DNA of 64,000 nucleotides from an uncultured Rhodospirillaceae bacterium (GTDB lineage Bacteria; Pseudomonadota; Alphaproteobacteria; Reyranellales; Reyranellaceae). Numbering within the stretch: the stretch's first letter is position 1; each line of letters opens with the position of its first letter. The position numbers and the translations under genes were made by a program. Of the stretch, positions 24,014 to 32,133 are shown in pieces. Location: the NCBI GenBank assembly GCA_945952105.1, contig CAMFGZ010000021.1, positions 1 through 64,000 of the forward strand, read 5' to 3'. Below the pieces are notes generated by a model. That model worked only from the letters and a program-made list of their open reading frames with translations, was not told the origin of the DNA and did not search any database.

Positions 24014-24960
24014 AGACTTCCGCATTTCGCTCGCCCTTTCTGTGGGTGGGCGTTCTCCTGCTCGTGGCACTGGGCGGCGCGCTGATGTTCAGCGACAGCG
24101 TTGCCGAACTGGCACGCTATTCCGCCGACTACCAGCGCCGCATCAACCACGTCCTGTCGACCTCGTTGCGCGACGTGCAGTCGGGTACGGGGTCTCTGGC
24201 GCTCTGGACCCTGGTTACCGTCTGTTTCGGCTACGGGGTCGTGCACACGCTGGGGCCGGGCCACGGCAAGGCGGTGGTGGTCGCGTACTTCCTCGACAGC
24301 ACCAAGCCGCGCGCCTGGATCGAGGGCCTGTTCGCCGGCGGCTGGATCGCCTTCACCCACACGCTGGCGGCGCTGCTGCTGGCGGCCGTGCTGAAGCTTT
24401 CCTCGACCGTCGGCCTGTTCGGCGCGATGCGCGAGGTGCGCAACGTCGAGATCGTCTCCTACGCGCTGATCCTGCTGGTCGGCTTCTGGCGCTTGTGGGC
24501 CGGCATCACCGGCCGACTGCACGAGCATCCACATGGCGACCATGATCATCATCAAAGCCACGACCACGACCATGCGCACGCACATGGTCACGATCACCAC
24601 GACCACGGCCATCATCATCACCACGACCATGGCCGCGAGTCGCCCCAGCGCACGATCGCCGGCTGGCTGCTACTGACCGCGGCGGGCATCGCGCCCTGCG
24701 CGGGCGCGCTGATCATCATCCTTCTGTCGATTGCACTCGACGTGCTTTGGGCGGGAGTCGTCGGCGTCATCGCCATCGCGCTCGGCATGGCGATTACGCT
24801 TGGCGCCATCGGCATGGCGTCGATGGTGGCGCACCGGCTGATCATCGCCGAGGGACGCTCGCAGGAGATCGGGCGCTTCACGGCCATTGCGGCCTCGCTG
24901 ATCGTGATCGCGACGGCCGGCACGCTGCTGCTCGGTTCGCTCGAACGCTTCTTGCGCTGA
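23998..24960 (+). CDS. NicO/RcnA-type nickel/cobalt exporter with His-rich loop
   Basis: A 320-residue inner-membrane protein with about six helices. The motif VVHTLGPGHGKAVVV (82-96) is the NicO signature, and a second family motif FAGGWIAFTHTLAALLL follows. Between the two helix groups lies a cytoplasmic-type loop (about 175-212) in which 21 of 38 residues are histidine, expected to bind or buffer divalent metal. The C-terminal half begins AAGIAPCAGALIII, also conserved in the family. ATG 23998 lies within the end of the DUF1007 gene. Export of Ni/Co is by family; import or another metal is possible. No RcnR-like operator is seen upstream. Confidence 0.85.
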   Translation: MPASLKTSAFRSPFLWVGVLLLVALGGALMFSDSVAELARYSADYQRRINHVLSTSLRDVQSGTGSLALWTLVTVCFGYGVVHTLGPGHGKAVVVAYFLDSTKPRAWIEGLFAGGWIAFTHTLAALLLAAVLKLSSTVGLFGAMREVRNVEIVSYALILLVGFWRLWAGITGRLHEHPHGDHDHHQSHDHDHAHAHGHDHHDHGHHHHHDHGRESPQRTIAGWLLLTAAGIAPCAGALIIILLSIALDVLWAGVVGVIAIALGMAITLGAIGMASMVAHRLIIAEGRSQEIGRFTAIAASLIVIATAGTLLLGSLERFLR

Positions 24961-24968
24961 GATCGAGA

Positions 24969-25859
24969 GTGGCCGAGCTAAAGGCGCCCAGCCGGACTTC
25001 GAGACCTCTGCTGGGCGTGCTCTTCATGTGCACGGCCTGCGCGTTGTTCCCGGTCATGAACGGGCTGGTGAAGCTGCTGGCTGCGACCTACGACCCGCAG
25101 GAGATCGTCTGGTTCCGGATCATCCTCCACCTCGTCCTGGTGGCAGCGGTGTTCATGCCGCGCATGGGTCTGGGTCTGCTGCGGACGCGTCGCATCGGCA
25201 CGCAGTTCGTCAGCTCGGTGATGATGATGCTGTCGACGCTGTTCTTCTTCTCGGCGGTTAAATCCATACCGGTCGCCGAAGCGATCGCCGTCACCTTCGT
25301 GGCGCCGCTCGCCGTCGTGCTGCTGGCCTGGCCGTTGCTGGGTGAGCGCATCACCTTCTTTCGCATGGCCGCCGTGGTCGTCGGCTTCATCGGCGTGCTG
25401 ATAGTGATCCGGCCGGGCAGCGCGGTGTTCCAGTGGCAGTCGCTGCTGCTGCTGTGCAGCGCCGTCTGCTACGCGATGTACCAGATCCTGATCCGGCGGC
25501 TCGCCGGCATCGACGCGCCGGCCACGTCGATCTTCTACAGCGTGCTGCTGGGCGCGATCATCATGTCGGCCTGGTTGCCTTTCCACTGGAAGATGCCGAC
25601 GGGCTGGATCGACTGGGCGCTGCTTTGTTCATTGGGAGCGTTGGGCGCGCTGGGCCACTACTGCGTCGCCAAGGCCATGACCTATGCCTCGGCGAATTTC
25701 GTGGCGCCGTTCAACTATACGCAGATGATCGGCTCGGTCATCGTGGGCTACCTCATGTTCGCCGAGGTGCCGGATTTCTATACCTGGCTCGGGACGGCCG
25801 TGGTCGTCGGCGCGGGCCTCATGGTCGGCTGGCAGGGACGCAAGCCGCAAAAGAACTGA
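24969..25859 (+). CDS. EamA/DMT-family transporter
   Basis: A 296-residue membrane protein with about ten hydrophobic helices and two EamA repeats; SAVKSIPVAEAIAVTFVAP and GALGALGHYCVAKAMTYA are typical of the RhaT/YdcZ-like DMT carriers. The start is probably GTG at 24969, 8 bases after the NicO stop; no ATG fits before the first helix (residues 14-35). Its position suggests co-transcription with the upstream exporter, but the substrate is unknown. A longer open frame exists upstream only as a shadow of the NicO gene. Confidence 0.8.
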   Translation: MAELKAPSRTSRPLLGVLFMCTACALFPVMNGLVKLLAATYDPQEIVWFRIILHLVLVAAVFMPRMGLGLLRTRRIGTQFVSSVMMMLSTLFFFSAVKSIPVAEAIAVTFVAPLAVVLLAWPLLGERITFFRMAAVVVGFIGVLIVIRPGSAVFQWQSLLLLCSAVCYAMYQILIRRLAGIDAPATSIFYSVLLGAIIMSAWLPFHWKMPTGWIDWALLCSLGALGALGHYCVAKAMTYASANFVAPFNYTQMIGSVIVGYLMFAEVPDFYTWLGTAVVVGAGLMVGWQGRKPQKN

Positions 25860-25869
25860 AGGGGAAGCC

Positions 25870-26793
25870 ATGCCGTATCTCGTTGCAGCCGATCTTCCGA
25901 CGGAGCCGGCCGGCATCCGTTTCCGTACTCTGCTCGACCGGCCTCGGATCCTGCGCATGCCTGGCACGCACAACGGCATCGCAGCCCTGCAGGCGGCGAA
26001 GGCGGGGTTCGAGGCGCTCTATCTCTCGGGCGCGGCCATGTCGTCCTCGATGGGCCTGCCCGATCTCGGCGTCATCACGGTCGACGAAGTCTGCTTCTTC
26101 ATCCGCCAGGTGGTGCGCGCCTCGGGCCTGCCGGTGCTGGTCGACGGCGACACCGGCTATGGCGAGGCGCTGAACGTGATGCACATGGTGCGGGCCTTCG
26201 AGGAGGCAGGCGCGGCGGCGGTCCATCTCGAGGACCAGCTCCTGCCGAAGAAGTGCGGCCACCTGAACAACAAGAAGCTCGCCGAACCGCACGACATGGC
26301 GGCCAAGGTCGCGGCCGCGGCGAAGGCCCGCCGGAATCTCTACGTCATCGCGCGCACCGACGCGGCGGCCAGCGAGGGGATCGACGGCGCCGTGGCGCGC
26401 GCGAAGCTCTATATGGAGGCCGGCGCCGACGCGATCTTCCCCGAGGCCCTGCACAACGCCGACATGTTCCGCGCCTTCGCCAAGGCGATGCCCGGCGTGA
26501 AGCTTTTGGCCAACATGACCGAGTTCGGCCGCACGCCGTTCTTCACGGCGTCCGAGTTCGAGGCGATGGGCTACCGTATGGTGATCTGGCCGGTGTCGGC
26601 GCTGCGGGCCGCCAACAAGGCGCAGGAAGGCGTGTACGCCGCTCTCCAGCGGGATGGCGGCACCCAGAACGTGATCGACCGCATGCAGACCCGGCAGGAG
26701 CTCTACGACACGATCCGCTATCACGACTACGAGGCGCTCGACGCGTCGCTGGTGAAGACCGTCGTGCCGCAGGGCATGCCGCAACGGGATTGA
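25870..26793 (+). CDS. Isocitrate lyase/PEP mutase family, 2-methylisocitrate lyase-like
   Basis: A 307-residue TIM-barrel lyase. The metal/substrate motifs VDGDTGYGEA and HLEDQLLPKKCGHL (KKCGH with the catalytic cysteine) are those of PrpB, which cleaves 2-methylisocitrate to pyruvate and succinate; the later ARTDAAASEGID also fits. Neither prpC nor prpD is nearby, and relatives with the same motifs act on other 2-hydroxy or 2-methyl dicarboxylates, so the PrpB call is tentative. A good GGGGAAG site precedes the ATG, 10 bases after the transporter stop. Confidence 0.78.
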   Translation: MPYLVAADLPTEPAGIRFRTLLDRPRILRMPGTHNGIAALQAAKAGFEALYLSGAAMSSSMGLPDLGVITVDEVCFFIRQVVRASGLPVLVDGDTGYGEALNVMHMVRAFEEAGAAAVHLEDQLLPKKCGHLNNKKLAEPHDMAAKVAAAAKARRNLYVIARTDAAASEGIDGAVARAKLYMEAGADAIFPEALHNADMFRAFAKAMPGVKLLANMTEFGRTPFFTASEFEAMGYRMVIWPVSALRAANKAQEGVYAALQRDGGTQNVIDRMQTRQELYDTIRYHDYEALDASLVKTVVPQGMPQRD

Positions 26794-26807
26794 GCTTTAA
26801 AGAAACT

Positions 26808-26933
26808 CCGTCGTCTCGACCGATGCCTCGCGCAGCGAGGCGTAGTGGAGAGACCTTCTCTCGACGATTAGCCGGCTTTTAGTGGAGAGAAGATCTCTCC
26901 ACTCCGCGCTTCGCGCTCCTGTCGAGATGACGG
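26808..26933. repeat. Large palindromic repeat between convergent lyase and Nudix genes
   Basis: The left arm starts CCGTCGTCTCGAC at 26808 and the right arm ends GTCGAGATGACGG at 26933. Inside, GTGGAGAGACCTTCTCTC on the left pairs with GAGAGAAGATCTCTCCAC on the right. Each arm carries its own small hairpin (GCCTCGC-GCA-GCGAGGC on the left and GCGC-TTC-GCGC on the right), so the element could form a cruciform. It fills the convergent gap and may terminate both genes. Confidence 0.7.
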
Positions 26934-26952
26934 GCTTACTTGTTGGGCTGAT

Positions 26953-27345
26953 TCACTCAGCCGCGATCAAGGCTCTCAGCAGTGGTCGATAGGCTTGCAG
27001 TGCAAGGTCCGGGAGGTTCGCGGCGTCCCTGATTGGGAACCAGGCTAAATCCGTATGCTCGTCGTCGAGGATCGCCGGTTCGCCTTTCCACGAGGTAACG
27101 GCAAACATATGATAGGTGGCAGGTGCGTTCGGATCCGGGATCGTGCCGAGGGTGGAGTAGGTGAGCGGCACGATGCCGATCTCTTCGCCTGTCTCGCGGA
27201 TCAGAGCGTCTTCTAGCGTTTCCCCTGCCTCGACATGGCCGCCCGGGAAACTCCATAAGTCTGGATAGGCCTTCCGCATCGCACTGCGCCGGGCAAGGAG
27301 GACATTGCCTCCTTGCAGCAGCAGCGCGTTCACGATGACGCGCAT
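26953..27345 (-). CDS. Nudix hydrolase, MutT-like
   Basis: A 130-residue single-domain Nudix hydrolase. The full box is present, starting GGHVEAGETLED and ending RETGEEIG (about residues 35-57), with FPGGH before it. The small size is that of MutT/NudG-like (d)NTP or nucleotide-sugar pyrophosphatases; the substrate cannot be read from the sequence. It lies 13 bases after the amidase stop on the same strand, so it is probably the last gene of an SDR-amidase-Nudix transcript. Confidence 0.82.
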   Translation of the reverse strand: MRVIVNALLLQGGNVLLARRSAMRKAYPDLWSFPGGHVEAGETLEDALIRETGEEIGIVPLTYSTLGTIPDPNAPATYHMFAVTSWKGEPAILDDEHTDLAWFPIRDAANLPDLALQAYRPLLRALIAAE

Positions 27346-27358
27346 TGTGAGGCTGGCC

Positions 27359-28762
27359 CTAAAGCCCCAGCGCCGACAGGTCCGGCGTGCGCTTGTGGAA
27401 GTCGGTGGCGTCCTGCAGCGCCTTGCCGATCTTGAGCACGGTGCCCTCGGCGTAGGGCTTGCCGAGAAGCTGGATGCCGATCGGCAGGCCGTTCGAGAAG
27501 CCGTTCGGCAGCGAGAGGCCGCAGAGGCCGAGATAATTGCCGGGGCGCGTCATCAGCGAGATGGCGGGCGAGGTCTCGTCGACCTCGGCGACCGGGATCG
27601 CGCCCGAGGCGAGCGTGGGCGTCAGCAGCGCGTCGTAGGGTGCCATCCAGGCGTTGAACGCCGCGCGGCGTCCGGCCATGCGGCGCAGTTCCTCGGCGTA
27701 GAGAGCCGGGGCGAAGGTCTTGGCGGCCATCGCGCGGCCGCGCACGCCGGCGCCGATCGGCTGGTCCATGTCCTCGATCCAGCCGCGATGCAGCGACCAG
27801 AGTTCGGAGGCCGAGATCGAGCCGGCGCCGACGCCGAGATTGAAATACCACTCGGGAATCTTCACCGGCTCGACGATGGCGCCGAGTTCTTCCAGCTTCC
27901 TGGCCGAGGCCTGCCAGGCCGCGATCACGTCAGTATCGCAGACTGGCAACGCGGAGGCGTCGGGCAGGGCGATGCGCATGCCCTCGATCGAGCCACCCGT
28001 CGTCGAGGCCGTGAAATCCTCCAGCGGCTGGTGCAGCGTCGTCGGATCGCGCGGATCGGGGCCGGCGAGCGCATTGAGCATCAGGGCGCAATCCTCGACC
28101 GACCGTGTCATCGGGCCGATCGAGTCCAGCGTCCACGACAGCAGCATCGTGCCGTGCAGGCTGATGCGGCCGAACGTGACCTTGAGGCCCACCAGCCCAT
28201 TGAAGGCGCAGGGAATACGAACCGAGCCGCCGGTGTCGCTGCCGATGCCGGCCGGTGTCAGGCGTGCGGCCACGGCGACGCCGGTGCCGCTGGATGATCC
28301 GCCGGGCGTGCGATGGGTCGCGAGGTCCCAAGGATTCCAGGGCGTTCCCATCAGCGGGTTGGTGCCCCAGCCGCCGAAGGCGAACTCGACCATGTGTAGC
28401 TTGCCGAGCGGTATCATGCCGGCCGCGGTCAGGCGCTCCACGGTGTTCGACGTCTCCGTGGCGACGCGCTTCTCCCACATCTTGGAACCGCCGGTGCCGA
28501 TGCGCCCGGCGATGTCGCAGAGGTCCTTGTAGGCGACCGGCAGGCCGTGCAGCGCCGGCAGGGGGAAGCCCGAGGCGCGGGCGACGTCGGCGCCATCGGC
28601 GATCGCGCGCGCTTCCTTTGCGTAGACTTCGGTGAAGGCATGTAGCTTGCCATCCGCTTTCTCGATGCGCGCGAGCAGGGCGTCGACCACCTCGCGTGAG
28701 GAGAAGCGCTTCTTGGCGAGACCGGCCGAGAGTTCCGTCAGTGTGAGTTCGTGCAGAGACAT
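27359..28762 (-). CDS. Amidase signature family hydrolase
   Basis: A 467-residue amidase-signature enzyme that hydrolyses an amide bond. The Ser-Ser-Lys triad is visible: K79 in PVAYKDLCD, the cis-serine about S156 in TPGGSSSGTG, and the nucleophile about S180 in GSDTGGSVRIP. It is not accompanied by gatB or gatC and lacks the GatA length, so it is a catabolic amidase rather than the tRNA amidotransferase subunit. The ATG shares a base with the TGA of the upstream SDR (TGATG), so the pair is coupled. Substrate unknown. Confidence 0.85.
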   Translation of the reverse strand: MSLHELTLTELSAGLAKKRFSSREVVDALLARIEKADGKLHAFTEVYAKEARAIADGADVARASGFPLPALHGLPVAYKDLCDIAGRIGTGGSKMWEKRVATETSNTVERLTAAGMIPLGKLHMVEFAFGGWGTNPLMGTPWNPWDLATHRTPGGSSSGTGVAVAARLTPAGIGSDTGGSVRIPCAFNGLVGLKVTFGRISLHGTMLLSWTLDSIGPMTRSVEDCALMLNALAGPDPRDPTTLHQPLEDFTASTTGGSIEGMRIALPDASALPVCDTDVIAAWQASARKLEELGAIVEPVKIPEWYFNLGVGAGSISASELWSLHRGWIEDMDQPIGAGVRGRAMAAKTFAPALYAEELRRMAGRRAAFNAWMAPYDALLTPTLASGAIPVAEVDETSPAISLMTRPGNYLGLCGLSLPNGFSNGLPIGIQLLGKPYAEGTVLKIGKALQDATDFHKRTPDLSALGL

Positions 28763-29505
28763 CAGTAAGTAGCCCGTCCACCAGAGAGGTCGAAAGCGGC
28801 ACCGGTCGCGAAAGTGCAGTGGGAGGAGGCGAGCCACGCGACCATTTCGGCCACTTCCTCGACCTCGCCGAAGCGGTTCATCGGAATCTTGGACAGCATG
28901 TAGTTGATATGCTGCTCGGTCATCTGGCTGAACAACTCCGTCTTCACCACGGCCGGCGCGACGCAGTTCACCAGCACGCCGCTCGTAGCAAGTTCCTTGC
29001 CGAGCGACTTGGTGAAGCCGATGACGCCGGCCTTCGAAGCGGAATAGGCGGAGGCGTTCGGATTGCCCTCCTTGCCTGCCACCGAGGCGATGTTGACGAT
29101 GCGGCCCCAGCCTCGCTGCACCATGCCGTCGACCACGACGCGGTTGGTCAGGAAGACGCCGGTGAGGTTGATGTCGATCACCTGCCGCCAGGCATCGACC
29201 GGGTACTTGGCAACGGTCATATTTGGGCCGGTGATGCCGGCGCTGGCGACCAGGATGTCCGGTGGCGCCAGCAGCTTCTCGGTCTCGGCCAGAGCCTTGG
29301 CCACGTCGGCCTCGCTGGTCACGTCGACGGCAATGGCGACGGCGCCCTTCAGTGCGGCTGCGGACTGCTTGGTGCGCTCCGGGTCGCGGTCCCAGAGCGC
29401 CACGCGGCCGCCGCCTGCGGTGATTTTAGCGGCGCACGCAAGGCCGATTCCGCGCGCACCGCCCGTCACGATCGCGGTGCGTCCCCTGAACAGTTCGGCC
29501 TCCAT
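28762..29505 (-). CDS. SDR-family oxidoreductase
   Basis: Classical short-chain dehydrogenase/reductase of 247 residues. The cofactor loop is VTGGARGIGLACA near residue 16, NIAS precedes the catalytic YSASK, and the C terminus FDLSGGRATY is typical of FabG-like members. A GGGAGGAAGG ribosome site supports the start. It is the first gene of the SDR-amidase-Nudix run and is divergent from the molybdoenzyme maturation operon across 106 bases. Substrate cannot be assigned. Confidence 0.85.
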   Translation of the reverse strand: MEAELFRGRTAIVTGGARGIGLACAAKITAGGGRVALWDRDPERTKQSAAALKGAVAIAVDVTSEADVAKALAETEKLLAPPDILVASAGITGPNMTVAKYPVDAWRQVIDINLTGVFLTNRVVVDGMVQRGWGRIVNIASVAGKEGNPNASAYSASKAGVIGFTKSLGKELATSGVLVNCVAPAVVKTELFSQMTEQHINYMLSKIPMNRFGEVEEVAEMVAWLASSHCTFATGAAFDLSGGRATY

Positions 29506-29611
29506 GCCTTCCTCCCAAATGCTTGAATTATCTCGTAATTCCTACCATATCGGCGCGCCGGAGCATCCGCTACACTGACGGCTTCGGCGTTCCGAGTTTT
29601 GCGGGAGTTTC

Positions 29612-30535
29612 ATGTCTTCGCCCATGCCGGCGTCCATCGACGCCACCGTCGAGTTGCTGAAAGGCGGCGACTATATCGCCGACCGCAGCCTCGCCACCGT
29701 CCTCTACCTCGCGCTCAAGCTCGGGCGGCCCCTGTTCTGCGAAGGCGAGGCGGGTGTCGGCAAGACCGAGATTGCCAAGGTACTGGCGGAGACACTGAAG
29801 CGACCGTTGATCCGCCTGCAATGCTACGAGGGCCTCGACGTCGCCTCCGCGGTCTACGAGTGGAACTATGCCCGCCAGATGATCGAGATTCGGCTGGCCG
29901 AGGCGCAGGGCGTACAGGACCGCAGCGAACTCTCGGCCGACATCTTCGACGAGAAGTTCCTGATCCGCCGTCCGCTGCTCGAGGCGCTGCAGCCGCATGT
30001 CGGCGGCGCCCCGATCCTGCTGATCGACGAGCTGGACCGCACCGACGAGCCGTTCGAGGCGTACCTGCTCGAAGTCCTCTCTGACTTCCAGGTGACGATT
30101 CCGGAACTCGGCACCGTCAAGGCGGCGGAGCGGCCCATCGTGATCATCACGTCGAACCGCACGCGCGAGATCCACGACGCGCTGAAGCGGCGCTGCTTCT
30201 ATCACTGGGTCGACTATCCCGACCTCAAGCGCGAGCTGGAGATCCTGAAGGTCAAGGCGCCGGGCGCCAGCGAGCGCCTGTCCCGCCAGGTCGTGGGCTT
30301 CGTGCAGGAGCTGCGCAAGCTCGACCTGTTCAAGGCGCCGGGCGTTGCGGAAACGATCGACTGGTCGACGGCTCTGTCCGAACTCGACGTGCTCGATCTT
30401 GATCCGCGGACGATCAACGACACGCTGGGCGTGCTGCTCAAGTACCAGGACGACATCCAACGCCTGCAGGGCTCGGAAGCGGCCGAAATCCTGCGCAAGG
30501 TGAAGTCCGACATCGCCGCCCAGCCGCTCGGCTGA
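29612..30535 (+). CDS. MoxR-family AAA+ ATPase, CoxD-like
   Basis: A 307-residue AAA+ ATPase. Walker A is GEAGVGKT (45-52) and Walker B LLIDE (136-140), followed by the sensor region ITSNRTREIHDALKRRC. MoxR proteins work as chaperones with VWA-domain partners; CoxD of carbon monoxide dehydrogenase clusters has the same length and is needed to build the sulfurated Mo-Cu site. Here the gene heads a seven-gene operon with a CoxE-like VWA gene 8 bases downstream, XdhC halves, a molybdopterin-related gene and sufSU. CoxD-like function is inferred from this context; other MoxR roles are possible. GGGAG precedes the ATG. Confidence 0.85.
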   Translation: MSSPMPASIDATVELLKGGDYIADRSLATVLYLALKLGRPLFCEGEAGVGKTEIAKVLAETLKRPLIRLQCYEGLDVASAVYEWNYARQMIEIRLAEAQGVQDRSELSADIFDEKFLIRRPLLEALQPHVGGAPILLIDELDRTDEPFEAYLLEVLSDFQVTIPELGTVKAAERPIVIITSNRTREIHDALKRRCFYHWVDYPDLKRELEILKVKAPGASERLSRQVVGFVQELRKLDLFKAPGVAETIDWSTALSELDVLDLDPRTINDTLGVLLKYQDDIQRLQGSEAAEILRKVKSDIAAQPLG

Positions 30536-30543
30536 GCGGCAGG

Positions 30544-31809
30544 ATGGACGCGCTGCCCGACACATCGGCGAGGCCTGAGCCGCGGGACGGCAAGCTCGCG
30601 AACAACATCGTACATTTCGCGCGGACCTTGCGTACGGCGGGGCTGCGCATCGGTCCGGGGCAGATCCTGCGCGCCATCGAGGCAGTGGAGGCCGCCGGCC
30701 TGCGCAATCGCGACGACTTCTACTGGACGCTCCATTCGGTGTTCGTGAACCGCCGCGACCAGCGCGAGATCTTCGACCAGGCCTTCCACGTCTACTGGCG
30801 CAATCCGCGCCTGCTCGAGAAGATGATGGACATGCTGCTGCCGCAGATCGACGTGCCGGCGGAGCGGGACAAGGGCAAGCAGCTCAGCCGACGTCTGCAG
30901 GAAGCGCTGCAGCAGCCCGGCCAGGGCGAGGCGCCGGAACAGTCCGACGAGCCGCCGGAAGTCGAGGTCGAGGCGACCTTCACGGTGTCGGACCGCGAAG
31001 TGCTGCAGACGCGCGACTTCGAGCAGATGTCGCAGGCCGAGATCGACGCCGCGCTACGCGCCATCGCGCGCCTGCGGCTGCCGGTGCCCGAGCGCAAGAC
31101 GCGGCGCTATCAGCCGGCCCGGCGAGGTCCGAGGGTCGATTTCCGTGCCTCGCTGCGTCGCGCTCTTCGGCCGGAGGGCCTTACCGAACTGCGCAAGCGC
31201 GAGCCGCGCCGCCGGCCGCCGCCGCTCGTCATTCTGTGCGACATCTCCGGATCGATGGCTCGCTACACGCGCATGTTTCTGCATTTCATGCACGCCATCA
31301 CCAACGACCGCGACCGCGTCTACTGCTTCACCTTCGGTACGCGCCTGTCGAACGTTACGCGAGCCTTGCGCAACCGTGACGTCGACGTCGCGCTGCAGAA
31401 AGCCTCGTCGCAGGTCGAGGACTGGTCGGGCGGCACCCGCATCGGCCAGGCGTTGCACGAATTCAACAACAAGTGGTCGCGCCGCGTGCTGGGGCAGGGT
31501 GCGGTCGTCCTCCTCATCACCGATGGGCTCGACCGTGAAGGCGCGAGCGGCTTGGATGAGGAAATGGAACGCTTGCATAAGTCCTGCTCACGCATGATCT
31601 GGCTCAACCCGCTCTTGCGGTATGGCGGCTACGAGCCCAAATCTCAGGGCAACAAGGCCATGCTGCCGCATGTCGACGAGTTCCGGCCGGTCCACAACCT
31701 GGAGAGCCTGTCGGGCCTTATCGAAGCCCTGGGCTCCCGCACGGTCGGCGCGGACAGGCGCCTGGCGGGATGGCAGACCGAACTTCGCGGTGAATTCCGC
31801 AGGGAGTAG
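30544..31809 (+). CDS. VWA-domain protein, CoxE-like
   Basis: A 421-residue protein with an acidic and Gln-rich N-terminal half (around 115-145) and a C-terminal von Willebrand A domain. The metal-ion-dependent adhesion motif DISGS is at about 233-237, the conserved threonine is in WSGGTRIG, and the second acidic group is in ITDGLD (about 324). This is the CoxE arrangement, in which the VWA protein is paired with a MoxR ATPase to insert cofactor elements into molybdenum hydroxylases. It begins 8 bases after the ATPase gene and ends 3 bases before an XdhC half-gene, so it is clearly in the same transcript. Confidence 0.85.
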   Translation: MDALPDTSARPEPRDGKLANNIVHFARTLRTAGLRIGPGQILRAIEAVEAAGLRNRDDFYWTLHSVFVNRRDQREIFDQAFHVYWRNPRLLEKMMDMLLPQIDVPAERDKGKQLSRRLQEALQQPGQGEAPEQSDEPPEVEVEATFTVSDREVLQTRDFEQMSQAEIDAALRAIARLRLPVPERKTRRYQPARRGPRVDFRASLRRALRPEGLTELRKREPRRRPPPLVILCDISGSMARYTRMFLHFMHAITNDRDRVYCFTFGTRLSNVTRALRNRDVDVALQKASSQVEDWSGGTRIGQALHEFNNKWSRRVLGQGAVVLLITDGLDREGASGLDEEMERLHKSCSRMIWLNPLLRYGGYEPKSQGNKAMLPHVDEFRPVHNLESLSGLIEALGSRTVGADRRLAGWQTELRGEFRRE

Positions 31810-31812
31810 ACC

Positions 31813-32133
31813 ATGAGCGACGCGCTGGAAGTTCTCGATCAGGTCGGCAAGTGGAAGGCCGACGGCAAGGGCGTCGCCGTCGCCACGGTGATCGTCACCT
31901 GGGGATCCTCGCCGCGTCCCGTCGGCAGCCAGCTCGGCGTCGACGATGCCGGCAACATGGTGGGCTCGGTGTCCGGCGGCTGCATCGAGGGTGCGGTGGT
32001 CCGCGAGGCACTGGACGCGATCAAGGACGGCAAGCCGCGACTGCTCGATTTCGGCGTCACCGACGAACAGGCCTGGGATGTCGGCCTCGCCTGCGGTGGC
32101 AAAGTCCAGGTCTTCGTCGAGAAGGTGAACTGA
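31813..32133 (+). CDS. XdhC/CoxI family protein, N-terminal domain only
   Basis: A 106-residue protein consisting of just the XdhC/CoxI domain: WGSSPRPVGSQLGV followed by VSGGCIEGAVVREA, the signature in which the cysteine is thought to handle sulfur or the cofactor. Full-length XdhC proteins, which bind molybdenum cofactor and help insert it into xanthine dehydrogenase, carry an additional C-terminal Rossmann domain; here that part is encoded by the next gene, whose start overlaps this stop (TGATG). It is intact rather than truncated by mutation, as both genes have sound starts. Confidence 0.85.
   Translation: MSDALEVLDQVGKWKADGKGVAVATVIVTWGSSPRPVGSQLGVDDAGNMVGSVSGGCIEGAVVREALDAIKDGKPRLLDFGVTDEQAWDVGLACGGKVQVFVEKVN

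Noticed and set aside
24530..24640. Histidine-codon tract as a simple-sequence repeat or CRISPR-like array
   Set aside because: The CAT/CAC-rich stretch is in frame in the NicO gene and encodes its His-rich loop; there is no repeat-spacer structure.
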